From Clostridiales bacterium (GTDB lineage Bacteria; Bacillota; Clostridia; Oscillospirales; Oscillospiraceae): a DNA stretch of 33,958 nt. The notes under the pieces were generated by a model. It did no database searches. It worked only from the letters and a program-made list of their open reading frames with translations, and was not told where the DNA came from. The stretch is from NCBI GenBank assembly GCA_902362775.1, contig CABIXV010000005.1, forward strand, positions 1 through 33,958, given 5' to 3'. The position numbers and the translations under genes were made by a program. Each line of letters opens with the position of its first letter. Position 1 is the first letter of the stretch. This document shows positions 1 through 9,451 of the stretch, piece by piece.

Positions 1-115
1 GAACGCCGGTCTGCTGTCCGGCAAGGGGAACAACACCCTGGCGCCTACCGCCGGGGCCACCCGTGCCGAGGTAGCACAGATCTTTATGAACTTCTGTGAG
101 AACATTGCCAAGTAA
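1..115 (+). CDS. SLH-domain protein, 3' end only
   Basis: This is the last 37 codons of a gene that begins outside the window; the frame starts at base 2 and ends at TAA 113-115. The peptide contains NAGLLSGKG, then TRAEVAQIFMNF, then CENIAK. That is the usual second half of an S-layer homology (SLH) repeat, where the TRAE(V/A)A element opens the last helix. SLH repeats bind secondary cell-wall polymers and hold proteins on the surface of monoderm bacteria. Here the SLH repeat is at the C-terminus, whereas the two large SLH proteins at 19221 and 30282 carry theirs at the N-terminus, so this is a different architecture. The rest of the protein cannot be judged. Confidence 0.8.
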   Translation, partial: NAGLLSGKGNNTLAPTAGATRAEVAQIFMNFCENIAK

Positions 116-138
116 GCGGACATTAAAATAAGAGGAAA

Positions 139-164
139 GGGCCTCTGCCGAATGGCAGAGGCCC
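139..164. terminator. Convergent intrinsic terminator
   Basis: An 11-bp perfect stem (139-149 with 154-164) has a GAAT loop and is followed by TTTTG on the plus strand. It lies 23 bases after the SLH stop codon and 6 bases beyond the minus-strand M23 stop codon, so it can serve both converging genes. The T-tract is better on the plus strand. Confidence 0.85.
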
Positions 165-170
165 TTTTGT

Positions 171-926
171 TCATCGCTGGGGCAGGTATTCGGCGGGGTC
201 TACCACCACACCGTCCACCGCAGTCTCCAGATGGAGGTGGGAGCCCATGTTGCTCTCCGCGATGGCTGTGGCACCGACGGTGGCAATTGCGGTACCTGTT
301 TCCACCGTATCTCCCTCCGCGACCAGGACCTGGTCTAGGTTACAGTAGGTTGAGGTCAGGTCGTTCCCATGGTCAATGACCACGGACGTACCCATCAGGC
401 CATCTTCAAAGACCTGGACCACAGTGCCGTCGCCCATGGCTAGCACCTGGGTGCCCGCCTGGACAGAGAGATCCAACCCCCCATGGGTACGCCAGTCCCC
501 AAGTGTGGGGTCCAGCAGCAGCGTCTCCACACTGAACTCCCGTAAGATCTCTCCCTTTACAGGCCAGGTGAAAACGGTGGCGGTAGGCTTGTCCTCTTGG
601 GGCGTGGTTTCGGCGGGCTGCTTGACCGGCTCTGGGTCATCCGGCTGGGTCACCGGTTCCGGATTGCCGGTGGGCTGGTCATCCGGCTTTGATGAGACCG
701 GCGGGGTAATGGTGCCCGCGGGATCGGGCCCGTTGGCCTCGGAGTCAGGCAGGACCACGGTGGGGTTCCCGGTCACCGGCGAGGTCCCATCCATATCACC
801 GGCGATGGAGTTGAGGAGATAATAGCCCGAGATTCCTATGGTGGCGACGCACAGGAACAGGACTATGTAAAAGCCCTTTCCCAGCATGAAGTCGCCCAGA
901 CGTTGTATCAGGTTTCGATTCTTCAC
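171..926 (-). CDS. Membrane-anchored M23 (LytM) peptidase, SpoIIQ-like
   Basis: The product is a single-pass membrane protein with an extracytoplasmic M23 zinc peptidase domain. Numbered from an upstream GTG at 935, it has a cytoplasmic N-terminus, a membrane segment at about 22-44, a Pro/Asp/Glu/Thr-rich linker at about 52-120, and a LytM domain from about 121 to the end. H151 and D155 (THGGLDL) and H233 and H235 (HLHLE) complete the HxxxD plus HxH zinc set, so the enzyme should be active. B. subtilis SpoIIQ has lost one ligand, while clostridial SpoIIQ keeps them. The start at GTG 924-926 is preferred because GGAGG (935-939) lies 8 bases before it; the GTG at 935 overlaps that site. The order of membrane anchor, linker and LytM domain matches SpoIIQ, the forespore partner of SpoIIIAH. 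A vegetative M23 hydrolase remains possible. Confidence 0.8.
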   Translation of the reverse strand: MKNRNLIQRLGDFMLGKGFYIVLFLCVATIGISGYYLLNSIAGDMDGTSPVTGNPTVVLPDSEANGPDPAGTITPPVSSKPDDQPTGNPEPVTQPDDPEPVKQPAETTPQEDKPTATVFTWPVKGEILREFSVETLLLDPTLGDWRTHGGLDLSVQAGTQVLAMGDGTVVQVFEDGLMGTSVVIDHGNDLTSTYCNLDQVLVAEGDTVETGTAIATVGATAIAESNMGSHLHLETAVDGVVVDPAEYLPQR

Positions 927-1009
927 AAAATGCACCTCCGAAGCCTATTGTGGACAGCGGAGGGAGTGGTTATACATGGCAGGCAAAAATTTTCTGGCCG
1001 GGCCGGCCA

Positions 1010-1038
1010 TGGACGAATCCCTCTTTTTATGGTATACT
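1010..1038 (+). promoter_or_regulatory. Promoter for M16 protease gene
   Basis: A TGGACG -35 box and a TATACT -10 box (1033-1038) are separated by 17 bp. TGG immediately before the -10 gives an extended -10 element. The expected start of transcription is near 1045, about 30 bases before the ATG at 1074. A weaker TTGTGG-17-TATACA pair lies upstream at 948-976. Confidence 0.65.
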
Positions 1039-1073
1039 GCTTAAAAATCGACTACAGCTCTCGGGAGGTCCAG

Positions 1074-2324
1074 ATGTATCAAGAACTCACACTGTCTAAT
1101 GGAGCCCGGATTCTACTAGAGCGGGTGGCCGGCGCGCGGTCGGCGGCCCTGGGCTTTTTTGTCGGCGCTGGCTCCCGACACGAATCGGCCGTGGAGAATG
1201 GGGCCGCCCACTTCATTGAGCATATGCTGTTCAAAGGGACAGCCCGCCGGTCCGCTGCCCAGCTGGCCCGAGACATGGACGCCATTGGCGGTCAGGTCAA
1301 CGCCTATACCACCAAGGAGCACACCTGCTTCTACGCCCGGAGCCTGGACCGCCACCTGGACCAGGCCCTGGATATTTTGAGCGACATGCTCTTTCACTCC
1401 AGATTTGCCCAGAAGGATGTGGAGATGGAGCGGAGCGTCATCCTAGAGGAGATCGGAATGTATGAGGACGCCCCGGACGACCTGGTATCCGAGCGGCTGG
1501 CCGCCGCCGTGTACAAGGGATCCCCCCTGGCCCGTCCCATCCTAGGCACCCAATCCACCCTGGCCCCCATGACCGGAGCGTGGCTAGACCAGTGGCGGCG
1601 GGAGCACTACCGACCAGGAGTTCTGGTTGCCGCCCTGGCGGGCAGCTTTACGGACAGCCAAGTGGACAAGCTGAAGGACTGCCTGTCCGCTCTGGAGCCG
1701 GGGGTCGCTCCTGTCCAGAAGCCAGCCGCCTACCGCCCGGCGGTCACCGCCCGGAAGAAGGCCATTGAGCAAAACCACCTGATCCTGGCCTTTCCCTCCC
1801 CGACCTATCTGGACCCCAGGCGGCGGCAGCTCCAGCTGCTCAACGCCCTGCTGGGGGGAGGGTGCTCCTCGCGCCTGTTTCAAGAGGTCCGGGAGAAGCG
1901 CGGCCTGTGCTATACCGTCTACTCCTATGTGGCCGACCACCAGGATACAGGGCTTCTTGGCATCTATACCGCCGTTGGAAAAGAGCAGGAGCGCCAGGCC
2001 CTGGACACGGTCCGGGACGTAGTGGAGCGGCTGCTCCAGGAGGGGCCGTCCCAGGAGGAGCTTGACCGGGCCCGTGAGCAGGCCAAGGCCAATCTCCTGA
2101 TGGGCGCTGAGTCTATTCAGGCCCGGATGAGCCACCTGGGGGCCTCCGCCCTCCTGTACGGCAGGGTGCAGGAGACCGAGGAGATCATCTCCCTCTATGA
2201 CAGCGCCACCCGAGCACAGTTGAGGGATCTGGCCCGTGAGATCTTCCACTGGGACCTGGCCTCCCTGTCCGCTTTAGGACGGGTGGAGGCCGGGGACCAG
2301 TACCGCCGCTGGCTGGAGGGGTGA
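1074..2324 (+). CDS. M16 family zinc metalloprotease
   Basis: This 416-residue peptidase belongs to the M16B group (processing-peptidase/PqqL-like). The inverted zinc motif HFIEH is at residues 46-50, and the third ligand is the Glu of ILEEI near residue 125, with the usual spacing of about 75 residues. The second M16 half contains RGLCYTVYS, the Arg/Tyr element that binds substrate. The start at ATG 1074 is chosen because TCGGGAGG ends 5 bases before it and the homology begins at once (YQELTLSNG); an in-frame extension to 903 would run through the promoter. The protein has no signal peptide and is probably cytoplasmic. It lies 89 bp upstream of lspA. Its substrate cannot be told from the sequence. 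Confidence 0.9.
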   Translation: MYQELTLSNGARILLERVAGARSAALGFFVGAGSRHESAVENGAAHFIEHMLFKGTARRSAAQLARDMDAIGGQVNAYTTKEHTCFYARSLDRHLDQALDILSDMLFHSRFAQKDVEMERSVILEEIGMYEDAPDDLVSERLAAAVYKGSPLARPILGTQSTLAPMTGAWLDQWRREHYRPGVLVAALAGSFTDSQVDKLKDCLSALEPGVAPVQKPAAYRPAVTARKKAIEQNHLILAFPSPTYLDPRRRQLQLLNALLGGGCSSRLFQEVREKRGLCYTVYSYVADHQDTGLLGIYTAVGKEQERQALDTVRDVVERLLQEGPSQEELDRAREQAKANLLMGAESIQARMSHLGASALLYGRVQETEEIISLYDSATRAQLRDLAREIFHWDLASLSALGRVEAGDQYRRWLEG

Positions 2325-2413
2325 TTTTTCTCCCGCTTTTTGGAAAAGGGGCTTTTTCTCGCCCGGTCCATGTGTTATGATAGAAAAAAAGAACGTGCCT
2401 GGAGGAGAAGTCC

Positions 2414-2899
2414 ATGCCCTATGCCATCCTTGCGGCTGTCCTGGTGGCCCTGGATCAGCTGGTGAAATATCTGGTCCTGCAAAACATTGAGCTGGGGGCC
2501 CATGTGCCCTTTATTCCCCATCTGCTGGAACTGACCTATGTAAAAAATACTGGGGCGGCCTTTTCTATTTTTTCCGAGCACACCTGGCTGCTCGCCCTGG
2601 TGTCCCTGGTCATGTCCGTGCTGCTGGCCCTGGCTATCTGGAAGAATTTTTTTCATCATCCACTGGGAAAGGTCATCTTGACCCTGCTGCTGGCCGGGGC
2701 GGTGGGCAACCTTATCGACCGGGTCTTCAGGGGCTTCGTGGTGGATATGTTCAACGTGCTGTTCATGAATTTTGCCGTCTTTAATGTGGCGGACATCTGT
2801 GTGGTGGTGGGGGGCATTGCCGCCGCCCTCTACTATCTCTTTCTGGCGGATAAATTGGAGCCCCATCCGGGCAGGGAGACTGACGATGATCCCGCTTGA
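2414..2899 (+). CDS. lspA: Lipoprotein signal peptidase (signal peptidase II)
   Basis: LspA cleaves the signal peptide of diacylglyceryl-modified prolipoproteins within the membrane. The 161-residue length and four hydrophobic segments fit the family. The conserved blocks are KNTGAAFS (44-51), GNLIDR (98-103), VVDMFN (109-114) and FNVAD (123-127). By comparison with P. aeruginosa LspA, the catalytic aspartates are D111 and D127. GGAGGAG lies 6 bases before the ATG. The gene overlaps the next one by 14 bp, so the two are probably translated from one message. A likely substrate in this window is the LAAC-box adaptor at 26466-27635. Confidence 0.95.
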   Translation: MPYAILAAVLVALDQLVKYLVLQNIELGAHVPFIPHLLELTYVKNTGAAFSIFSEHTWLLALVSLVMSVLLALAIWKNFFHHPLGKVILTLLLAGAVGNLIDRVFRGFVVDMFNVLFMNFAVFNVADICVVVGGIAAALYYLFLADKLEPHPGRETDDDPA

Positions 2900-3794
2900 T
2901 CTGACGGCCGACCGGGAGGGGGAGCGGTTGGACGCCTTTTTGGCCCGCTCTGTCCCCGACCTGACCCGCTCCGCCGCCCAGCGGCTGCTGGAGCGGGGGG
3001 CGGTCACCCTCCGGGGCCGGGCCGCCAAAAAAAATGACAAGACCAGGCTTGGGGACAGCCTAACAGTCTGTCTGCCCGAACCACAGCCCGTAGACCTGGT
3101 CCCCCAGAACATCCCTTTGGATGTGATCTATGAGGATGACGATGTGATTGTGGTCAACAAGCCGGTGGGGCTGGTGGTCCATCCGGCACCCGGACACCCA
3201 GACGGGACCCTGGTCAACGCCCTGCTGTACCACTGTGGGACCTCTCTCTCCGGAATCAACGGGGAGCTTCGCCCCGGCATCGTCCACCGCATTGACCGGG
3301 ACACCTCTGGCCTGATCGTCGCCGCTAAAAACGACCGTGCCCATCTGGCCCTGGCCGCCCAGCTCCAGGATCACTCCCTGGCCCGGGTGTACGAGGCGGT
3401 GGCGGTGGGAGGCTTTCGGGAAGACTGTGGCACTGTGGACGCTCCCATCGGCCGCCATCCAGTGGACCGGAAAAAGATGGCCGTTGACCGCAAAAACGGC
3501 CGGGAGGCGGTGACCCACTGGTCCGTTCTGGCCCGCTATCCTGGCTATACCCATGTGGAGTGCCGGCTGGAAACAGGCCGTACCCACCAGATTCGGGTCC
3601 ATCTGGCCTCCATCGGCCATCCGCTGCTGGGGGATACGGTGTACGGCAGCAAAAAGCCATGGCCCGGACTGGCCGGCCAATGCCTGCACGCCCGCAGGCT
3701 CCGGTTCGTCCACCCTTCCACCGGGGAGCCGCTGGAACTGGAGTGTCCGCTGCCTGATTGGTTCCGGGATGTCTTGGAAAAGCTGGAACATTAA
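2886..3794 (+). CDS. RluA/RluD-family 23S rRNA pseudouridine synthase
   Basis: This enzyme isomerises uridines to pseudouridine in large-subunit rRNA (RluD-like). The 302 residues comprise an S4 RNA-binding domain at about 12-60, then the catalytic domain. YEDDDVIVVNKP (82-93) and HRIDRDTSGL (134-143) are diagnostic; D137 is the expected nucleophile. GRTHQIRVHL and the HARRL segment near the C-terminus are also typical. The ATG at 2886 lies inside lspA and has GGGAG 7 bases upstream; its second residue begins the usual N-terminus, so longer in-frame starts inside lspA are unlikely. The lspA-rluD neighbourhood is common in Firmicutes. The exact target uridine is not determined. Confidence 0.93.
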   Translation: MIPLDLTADREGERLDAFLARSVPDLTRSAAQRLLERGAVTLRGRAAKKNDKTRLGDSLTVCLPEPQPVDLVPQNIPLDVIYEDDDVIVVNKPVGLVVHPAPGHPDGTLVNALLYHCGTSLSGINGELRPGIVHRIDRDTSGLIVAAKNDRAHLALAAQLQDHSLARVYEAVAVGGFREDCGTVDAPIGRHPVDRKKMAVDRKNGREAVTHWSVLARYPGYTHVECRLETGRTHQIRVHLASIGHPLLGDTVYGSKKPWPGLAGQCLHARRLRFVHPSTGEPLELECPLPDWFRDVLEKLEH

Positions 3795-3833
3795 AAGCTC
3801 CTGTGCTGGCCTATGGCCGATACAGGAGCTTTT
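3794..3833 (+). terminator. Intrinsic terminator of lspA operon
   Basis: An 11-bp stem (3794-3804 with 3822-3832) encloses a smaller GGCC/GGCC stem at 3808-3818. It is followed by TTTTC and begins on the last base of the pseudouridine synthase stop codon. Confidence 0.85.
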
Positions 3834-3918
3834 TCATGGGTATCTGGATTTCCATACTAGGATCACAGGAGCGGCGGGCTTTTTCCCTTGCTGAAAGCGG
3901 CGGGCAAATATGATTTGC

Positions 3919-3952
3919 TTGTCAGGGCAAACCGGTTCAGATATACTGAACC
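3919..3952 (+). promoter_or_regulatory. Promoter with overlapping operator, XRE gene
   Basis: TTGTCA (3919-3924) and TATACT (3942-3947) are separated by 17 bp. A perfect inverted repeat, GGTTCAG (3934-3940), ATATA, CTGAACC (3946-3952), covers the -10 box. Its position and symmetry suit a dimeric HTH repressor, most simply the product of the downstream gene (inference). Confidence 0.75.
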
Positions 3953-3978
3953 CAGAACACAAGAACAGGAGGGGACTT

Positions 3979-4443
3979 ATGAAACAGATCTCTCAAAATA
4001 TCCGCCGGCTTAGGAAAGAAAAAGGGATGTCCCAGGAACAGCTTGCCCAGGCCCTTCATGTGACGCGGCAGACGGTATCCGCCTGGGAGCGGGGAATAGC
4101 CCAACCAGGTCTGGACGTTCTGGGGCAGATTGCCCAATTACTGGGGGTGGAGCCGGAGCGGCTGCTTTACGGCGAGGACAGCGGCCGGGGGCGGTTCTAC
4201 CGCGGCGTGTCTTTCTGGCCGGTATTGGGCGTGATCCCCATGTTTTATGTTATGGTATTTTGGGTTCTGCCCATCCCCATAAGCCTGGTAGCAGGCACTT
4301 TTACTGATACAGCTATTGTGCTGTGCGGTCAGCTCTTTTTAGCCATCGTCATGATGTTCTGCTACTGTGGGTTGAAGGATGAGATCCGAAACCGGGACTA
4401 CTATGACCAGACAGAGGACCGGGAAAACGACGACCTGGAGTAG
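3979..4443 (+). CDS. XRE-family regulator with C-terminal membrane segments
   Basis: The product has 154 residues. An HTH_3 DNA-binding domain fills about 4-60 (ISQNIRRLRKEKGMSQEQLA, then VTRQTVSAWERG). Two hydrophobic stretches follow at about 76-95 and 100-130, ending in a charged tail rich in Asp and Glu. The layout is that of small membrane-tethered XRE regulators of Firmicutes. The start at ATG 3979 is set by AGGAGGGG just upstream and by the promoter at 3919-3947. The operator over its own -10 box suggests autorepression. No partner gene adjoins it on this strand, so the signal sensed by the membrane part is unknown. Confidence 0.85.
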   Translation: MKQISQNIRRLRKEKGMSQEQLAQALHVTRQTVSAWERGIAQPGLDVLGQIAQLLGVEPERLLYGEDSGRGRFYRGVSFWPVLGVIPMFYVMVFWVLPIPISLVAGTFTDTAIVLCGQLFLAIVMMFCYCGLKDEIRNRDYYDQTEDRENDDLE

Positions 4444-4475
4444 TGTGGGGAAGGAAATTGCATCAATACAAACGT

Positions 4476-4504
4476 GGGGAGCGCCTATCTGGGTGCTCCC
4501 CTTT
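4476..4504 (+). terminator. Probable terminator of XRE gene
   Basis: GGGGAGC (4476-4482) pairs with GCTCCCC (4495-4501) across a 12-base loop and is followed by TTT. The next ~135 bases, to 4640, hold no gene I can support. Confidence 0.6.
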
Positions 4505-4641
4505 CAACGGCAGTGTTGTCATGTCTTGGTCTCTTCGATGCTGGGCCGCTTTCACTACGACTTGTAGCGCGGATAGCTCCGCTTTGCGGCTCACAGCGCG
4601 CCCCGCCTGTGGGGTGGCAGGCCACTCCATAGCAGACAATA

Positions 4642-4667
4642 AAGGAACGCTCCGAAGAGCGTTCCTT
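4642..4667 (-). terminator. Intrinsic terminator of pta
   Basis: An 11-bp perfect stem (4642-4652 with 4657-4667) has a CGAA loop. On the minus strand it is followed by a TTTATTG tract and lies 15 bases past the pta stop codon. Confidence 0.85.
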
Positions 4668-4681
4668 CCGCTTTTATTAAA

Positions 4682-5656
4682 TCAGGCCAGGGCCGCGGTA
4701 ATAATTGCCATGGAGTAGACCTCCTGGGCGTTACAGCCGCGGGACAGGTCGTTGATGGGGGCGTTCAGGCCCAGCAGAATGGGGCCGTATGCCTCAAAGG
4801 AGCCCAGGCGCTGGGCGATCTTATAGCCGATGTTGCCGGCATTGATGTCGGGGAAAATAAAGGTGTTGGCATAGCCGGCCACTTTGGAGCCCTTGCATTT
4901 GGTCTGGGCCACACGGGGGGACACGGCAGCATCAAACTGCAGCTCGCCCTCGATAGGCACGTTGGGCATAGCCAGCTTGGCCTTCTCGGCGGCGTTGCGC
5001 ATCTTGTCTACATCCTCGCCCTTGCCGGAGCCAAAGGTGGAGTAGGACAGGAAGGCCACCTTGGGGTCGATGCCAAAGATCTTGGCGCAGTCCACAGTTT
5101 CAGAGGCAATCTCCACCAGCTCGTCCTCAGTGGGCTTGATGTTGATGGCGCAATCAGCCATGGCAAGCACATCGTTTTCGCCGGTGGCGGAAGGACGGAC
5201 CAGGATGAAGCAGGAGGACACGATGGAATTGCCGGGCTTGGTCTTGACCAGCTGCAGGGCGGGACGGACGGTGTCGGCAGTGGAGTAGGTAGCGCCACCC
5301 AGCAGGGCGTCGGCCTCTCCCATAGCCACCAGCATAGTGCCAAAGTAGTTGCCCTTCTTCAACATGGCGCGGCACTCATCGGCGGTCATCTTGCCCTTGC
5401 GCAGCTCCACCATGCGGGCCACCATGGCCTCCATGTTCTCATAGTTCTCAGGGTCTACGATGATGGCACCCCGGATATTGAAGCCGGCGTCCTCGGCGGC
5501 AGCCAGAATCTCAGCCTCGTTGCCGATGAGAATGGGGGTCAGGAAGGTCCCGGAGAGCAGACGGGCAGATGCCTCCAGGATACGGGGATCGGTCCCCTCA
5601 GTGAATACAATCTTGCGAGGATGGGCCTTCAGGATCTCAATGAGCTTTCTAAACAT
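4682..5656 (-). CDS. pta: Phosphate acetyltransferase
   Basis: Pta interconverts acetyl-CoA plus phosphate with acetyl phosphate plus CoA, the step before acetate kinase in fermentative ATP formation. The 324-residue protein is the short, single-domain PTA/PTB type. Visible family blocks are KIVFTEGTDPRIL near the N-terminus, GGATYSTADTVRPALQ in the middle, and NAPINDLSRGC at the C-terminal end. The ATG at 5656 is preferred because GGAGG lies 8 bases upstream; a TTG five codons earlier overlaps that site. Acetate kinase is not adjacent. The gene is divergent from the XRE gene at 5896. Confidence 0.95.
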   Translation of the reverse strand: MFRKLIEILKAHPRKIVFTEGTDPRILEASARLLSGTFLTPILIGNEAEILAAAEDAGFNIRGAIIVDPENYENMEAMVARMVELRKGKMTADECRAMLKKGNYFGTMLVAMGEADALLGGATYSTADTVRPALQLVKTKPGNSIVSSCFILVRPSATGENDVLAMADCAINIKPTEDELVEIASETVDCAKIFGIDPKVAFLSYSTFGSGKGEDVDKMRNAAEKAKLAMPNVPIEGELQFDAAVSPRVAQTKCKGSKVAGYANTFIFPDINAGNIGYKIAQRLGSFEAYGPILLGLNAPINDLSRGCNAQEVYSMAIITAALA

Positions 5657-5712
5657 AACGACTTCCTCCAAATCAAAAATCAGGCGCGGAAAAGCGCCAA
5701 TTCCTGGTCCCT

Positions 5713-5741
5713 ATGGTAGCATTTTCGGACCCGAAATGCAA
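5713..5741 (-). promoter_or_regulatory. Candidate pta promoter
   Basis: Read on the minus strand, TTGCAT (5736-5741), a 17-bp spacer and TACCAT (5713-5718) lie about 57 bases upstream of the pta start. Both boxes are only partial matches, so this is a weak call. Confidence 0.35.
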
Positions 5742-5818
5742 GGGGCTTTCGCCTGTTTTTCCCGTGTATCCTGTGAAAAATCTTTGTTCGGCGGGAACAA
5801 AATTTTTCAGTTTTGCTC

Positions 5819-5853
5819 TTTACGACAAGTATAGGTTTCAGGTATACTATACC
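5819..5853 (+). promoter_or_regulatory. Promoter and inverted repeat, second XRE gene
   Basis: TTTACG (5819-5824) and TATACT (5843-5848) are separated by 18 bp. GGTATA-C-TATACC (5841-5853) is a perfect short inverted repeat over the -10 box, and a related GTATAGG half-site lies just upstream. Autoregulation by the downstream XRE protein is inferred. Confidence 0.55.
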
Positions 5854-5895
5854 AAGTGTATTGTCGCTCCCCTGGAGCGCGTTGAGGTGAGAGAT

Positions 5896-6591
5896 ATGAA
5901 TGAAGAATTTTCCCGCACCCTCTCCCTGCTGCGGCAGGAGAAAAGGGTGAGCCAGCGCACCGCCGCCACAGCCCTGGGCATCTCCCAGGCCCTGCTCAGT
6001 CACTATGAAAACGGTATTCGGGAGCCTGGCCTACCCTTTGTGGTCCGGGCCTGTGACTATTACGGTGTGTCCGCTGATTTTCTCTTGGGGCGCACCCTTA
6101 GCCGGGACGGCACCACCATTGCCCCCGAGGAGCTGTACGACCTGAGCGACGAGAAGGACAACTCTCTGCGCGGGGGCGTCCTGGCCCTCCTGTCTAAAAA
6201 GCTGCTGGTCAACTCCATTGGCGTACTGTTCGACCTGTTGGCCAAGACGGGCAGCCGGGAGGCCATCCGCACCTGCGCCAACTACCTGTCCGGGGCGGTC
6301 TATAAAATGTACCGCCGGCTGTATCAGGCCAATCCAGCCAACAACCCGGACTTTTTTTCCGTACCCCCCCACCTGTTTGAAGGCGGGCTGGCCGACGCGG
6401 ACATGAGCTGCTCCGAGTCGGAGTTTTCTGCTGCCCTGGCGGCCCAGGTCAAAGAGAAGGCCCCCCTGCCTGAGCTGTCCAATGATATTTTGGCCCGTGA
6501 TTACCCGGTGCTGTATCAATCCCTGCTCCAAATCGTCCATAACACCGGAGAGCGGGTCAATGGGCTGTTGGAAGGCCGGAAGAGCAAGTGA
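5896..6591 (+). CDS. XRE-family transcriptional regulator
   Basis: This 231-residue protein has an N-terminal Cro/CI-type HTH at about 6-62 (LSLLRQEKRVSQRTAATALG, then SQALLSHYENG) followed by FLLGRTLS. The remaining ~165 residues are mainly helical, have no membrane segment, and match no domain I can name. The start at ATG 5896 is set by GAGGTGA just upstream; longer in-frame sequence runs through the putative promoter. It is transcribed divergently from pta, with 239 bp between the two starts, so control of pta is possible but not shown. Confidence 0.85.
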   Translation: MNEEFSRTLSLLRQEKRVSQRTAATALGISQALLSHYENGIREPGLPFVVRACDYYGVSADFLLGRTLSRDGTTIAPEELYDLSDEKDNSLRGGVLALLSKKLLVNSIGVLFDLLAKTGSREAIRTCANYLSGAVYKMYRRLYQANPANNPDFFSVPPHLFEGGLADADMSCSESEFSAALAAQVKEKAPLPELSNDILARDYPVLYQSLLQIVHNTGERVNGLLEGRKSK

Positions 6592-6621
6592 GGCGGGCGC
6601 GTTTTTCCCACTTGCTCATTT
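6582..6621 (+). terminator. Terminator overlapping XRE stop codon
   Basis: GAGCAAGTG (6582-6590) pairs with CACTTGCTC (6609-6617) across an 18-base loop and is followed by ATTTT. The left arm includes the last codons and part of the TGA stop. Confidence 0.6.
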
Positions 6622-6775
6622 TCCCCTCCACCTCTCAAGCTTCAACCGCTCGCCCTCTCCATATCAGATCCATCTGCTCACAAGGGGGGCTCCACTCCGC
6701 AAGCGATAAATCGCTGACAGATGTGCAGTCGTTTGGCTTTGATTTGGTTTGATTTCCTACCGGAGGTTTATGCTT

Positions 6776-8584
6776 ATGACCGATCAATCTAAAATCCGCA
6801 ACTTTTCTATCATAGCCCACATTGACCACGGCAAATCGACACTGTCTGACCGGCTCATCGAGCTGTGCGGAGCGGTAGAGCAGCGGCAGATGGAGTCCCA
6901 GCTGCTGGACAACATGGACTTGGAAAAGGAGCGTGGCATCACCATCAAGGCCCGGGCTGTCCGGCTGGACTACCGGGCGGAGGACGGGAACACTTACGCC
7001 CTCAACCTGATCGACACCCCTGGGCATGTGGACTTCAACTATGAGGTGTCCCGCTCTCTGGCCGCCTGCGAGGGAGCGGTGCTTATTGTAGACGCTTCCC
7101 AGGGCATCGAGGCCCAGACCTTGGCCAATACTTATCTGGCTATGGAGCATGATCTGGAGATCCTGCCTGTAATCAACAAGATCGACCTGCCCGCCGCCGA
7201 CCCTAAGCGGGTAAAGGAGGAGATCGAGAACATCCTGGCTCTCCCCGCCGAGGACGCTCCAGAGATCTCCGCCAAGCAGGGAATCAATATTTCCGCCGTA
7301 CTGGAGGATATTGTTCAAAATATTCCCGCTCCCCAAGGAAATCCCTCAGCCCCGCTAAAGGCCCTGATCTTCGACAGCCAATATGACCCCTATGTGGGAG
7401 TGGTGGTCTATTTCCGGGTAATGGAGGGAACACTGAAAAAGGGGATGCAGGTCAGGATGATGGCCTCCGGAGCCTCCTATCAGGTGCTGGACTGCGGCTA
7501 TCTGCGCCCCCTAGGCATGGATTCCTGCCAAGAGCTGACCGCCGGCGAGGTGGGCTGGTTCACCGCCTCCATTAAAAATGTGAAGGATACCCGCGTCGGC
7601 GATACCATCACAGGGGCGGAGGTCCCGGCGGCGGCCCCTCTGCCCGGCTACCGGCCCGCCCAGCCTATGGTCTACTGCGGCATATATACCGAGGACGGCT
7701 CCAAATACCCCGACCTGCGGGACGCCCTGGAAAAGCTCCAGCTCAACGATGCCTCCCTGTCCTTTGAACCGGAGTCCTCTATTGCCCTGGGCTTCGGCTT
7801 CCGCTGTGGATTTTTGGGAATGCTCCACATGGAGATCATACAGGAGCGGCTGGAGCGGGAGTTCGATCTGGACCTGGTAACCACCCTGCCCTCCGTTATC
7901 TATGAGGTAACAAAGACCGACGGCACAGTGGTCCGTGTGGACAACCCCCACAACTACCCCGACCCCGGCTCCATCAGTGAGGCACGGGAGCCCTACGCCA
8001 AGGTATCCATCATCTCGCCCCCGGACTATGTGGGTAATATTATGCCTATGTGCCAGGACCGTAGAGGTGTTTTTAAGGACATGCAGTATCTGGACACCAA
8101 TCTGGTGGAACTGCACTACTCCATGCCTATCGGGGAGATCATCTATGATTTCTTCGATGCGCTAAAGGCGCGCACCAAGGGGTACGCCTCCCTGGACTAT
8201 GAGCTAGAGGGCTATGAGAAGAGTGATTTGGTGAAGGTGGATCTGCTCCTCAATGGGGACCAGGTGGACGCCCTGTCCTTTATTGTCCACCGGGAGAAGG
8301 CCTATGGCCGGGCCAGGCGCATCTGCGAGAAGCTAAAGGAGAATATCCCACGCCAGCTCTTTGAGGTGCCCGTTCAGGCGGCCATCGGCGGCAAGATCAT
8401 CGCCAGGGAGACGGTGAAGGCCATGCGGAAGGACGTGCTGGCCAAGTGCTACGGCGGTGACATCACCCGAAAGAAAAAGCTGCTGGAGAAGCAGAAGGAA
8501 GGCAAAAAGAAAATGCGTACTCTGGGCACCGTCCAACTGCCCACTGAGGCATTTATGGCAGTCCTCAAGCTGGACGAGGAGTAA
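6776..8584 (+). CDS. lepA: Elongation factor 4 (LepA)
   Basis: LepA is a ribosome-associated translational GTPase. The 602-residue length is typical. The GTPase motifs are all present: G1 AHIDHGKS (14-21), G2 RGITIKA (53-59), G3 DTPGH (80-84), G4 NKID (134-137), and G5 SAKQG. The C-terminal part contains [18 protein letters not shown] and [16 protein letters not shown], the LepA-specific end that distinguishes it from EF-G. Two ATGs lie close together; 6776 has GGAGG nine bases upstream and gives the family N-terminus, while 6770 is only three bases from it. In many Firmicutes lepA precedes hemW or hrcA; here it is followed by an unrelated recombinase on the other strand. Confidence 0.97.
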   Translation: MTDQSKIRNFSIIAHIDHGKSTLSDRLIELCGAVEQRQMESQLLDNMDLEKERGITIKARAVRLDYRAEDGNTYALNLIDTPGHVDFNYEVSRSLAACEGAVLIVDASQGIEAQTLANTYLAMEHDLEILPVINKIDLPAADPKRVKEEIENILALPAEDAPEISAKQGINISAVLEDIVQNIPAPQGNPSAPLKALIFDSQYDPYVGVVVYFRVMEGTLKKGMQVRMMASGASYQVLDCGYLRPLGMDSCQELTAGEVGWFTASIKNVKDTRVGDTITGAEVPAAAPLPGYRPAQPMVYCGIYTEDGSKYPDLRDALEKLQLNDASLSFEPESSIALGFGFRCGFLGMLHMEIIQERLEREFDLDLVTTLPSVIYEVTKTDGTVVRVDNPHNYPDPGSISEAREPYAKVSIISPPDYVGNIMPMCQDRRGVFKDMQYLDTNLVELHYSMPIGEIIYDFFDALKARTKGYASLDYELEGYEKSDLVKVDLLLNGDQVDALSFIVHREKAYGRARRICEKLKENIPRQLFEVPVQAAIGGKIIARETVKAMRKDVLAKCYGGDITRKKKLLEKQKEGKKKMRTLGTVQLPTEAFMAVLKLDEE

Positions 8585-8750
8585 ACGGGCATTTTCGTCT
8601 GCCTTCCTGGGCCCCCATCTTTGATGGGGCGGCGCTGTGCGCCGTAAATTCGCAGCGAAGCGGAAAATTGCGTTTATTCCCACCCAAGCATTGAAATCAC
8701 CCTCAGGGCCCCCGGCAAACCGGGCCGATTTCGCCAAAACAGTGGTGAGG

Positions 8751-8791
8751 CCGGGCGGTACATGATTTTTTCATGTACCGCCCGGTTTTTT
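8751..8791 (+). terminator. Strong intrinsic terminator downstream of lepA
   Basis: A 15-bp perfect stem (8751-8765 with 8771-8785) has a T5 loop and is followed by six Ts. It lies 166 bp after lepA. Two short hairpins without T-tracts lie between them, at 8613-8629 (CCCCATC/GATGGGG) and 8631-8643 (GGCGC/GCGCC). No gene is seen in 8585-8750. Confidence 0.8.
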
Positions 8792-9451
<660 letters not shown>

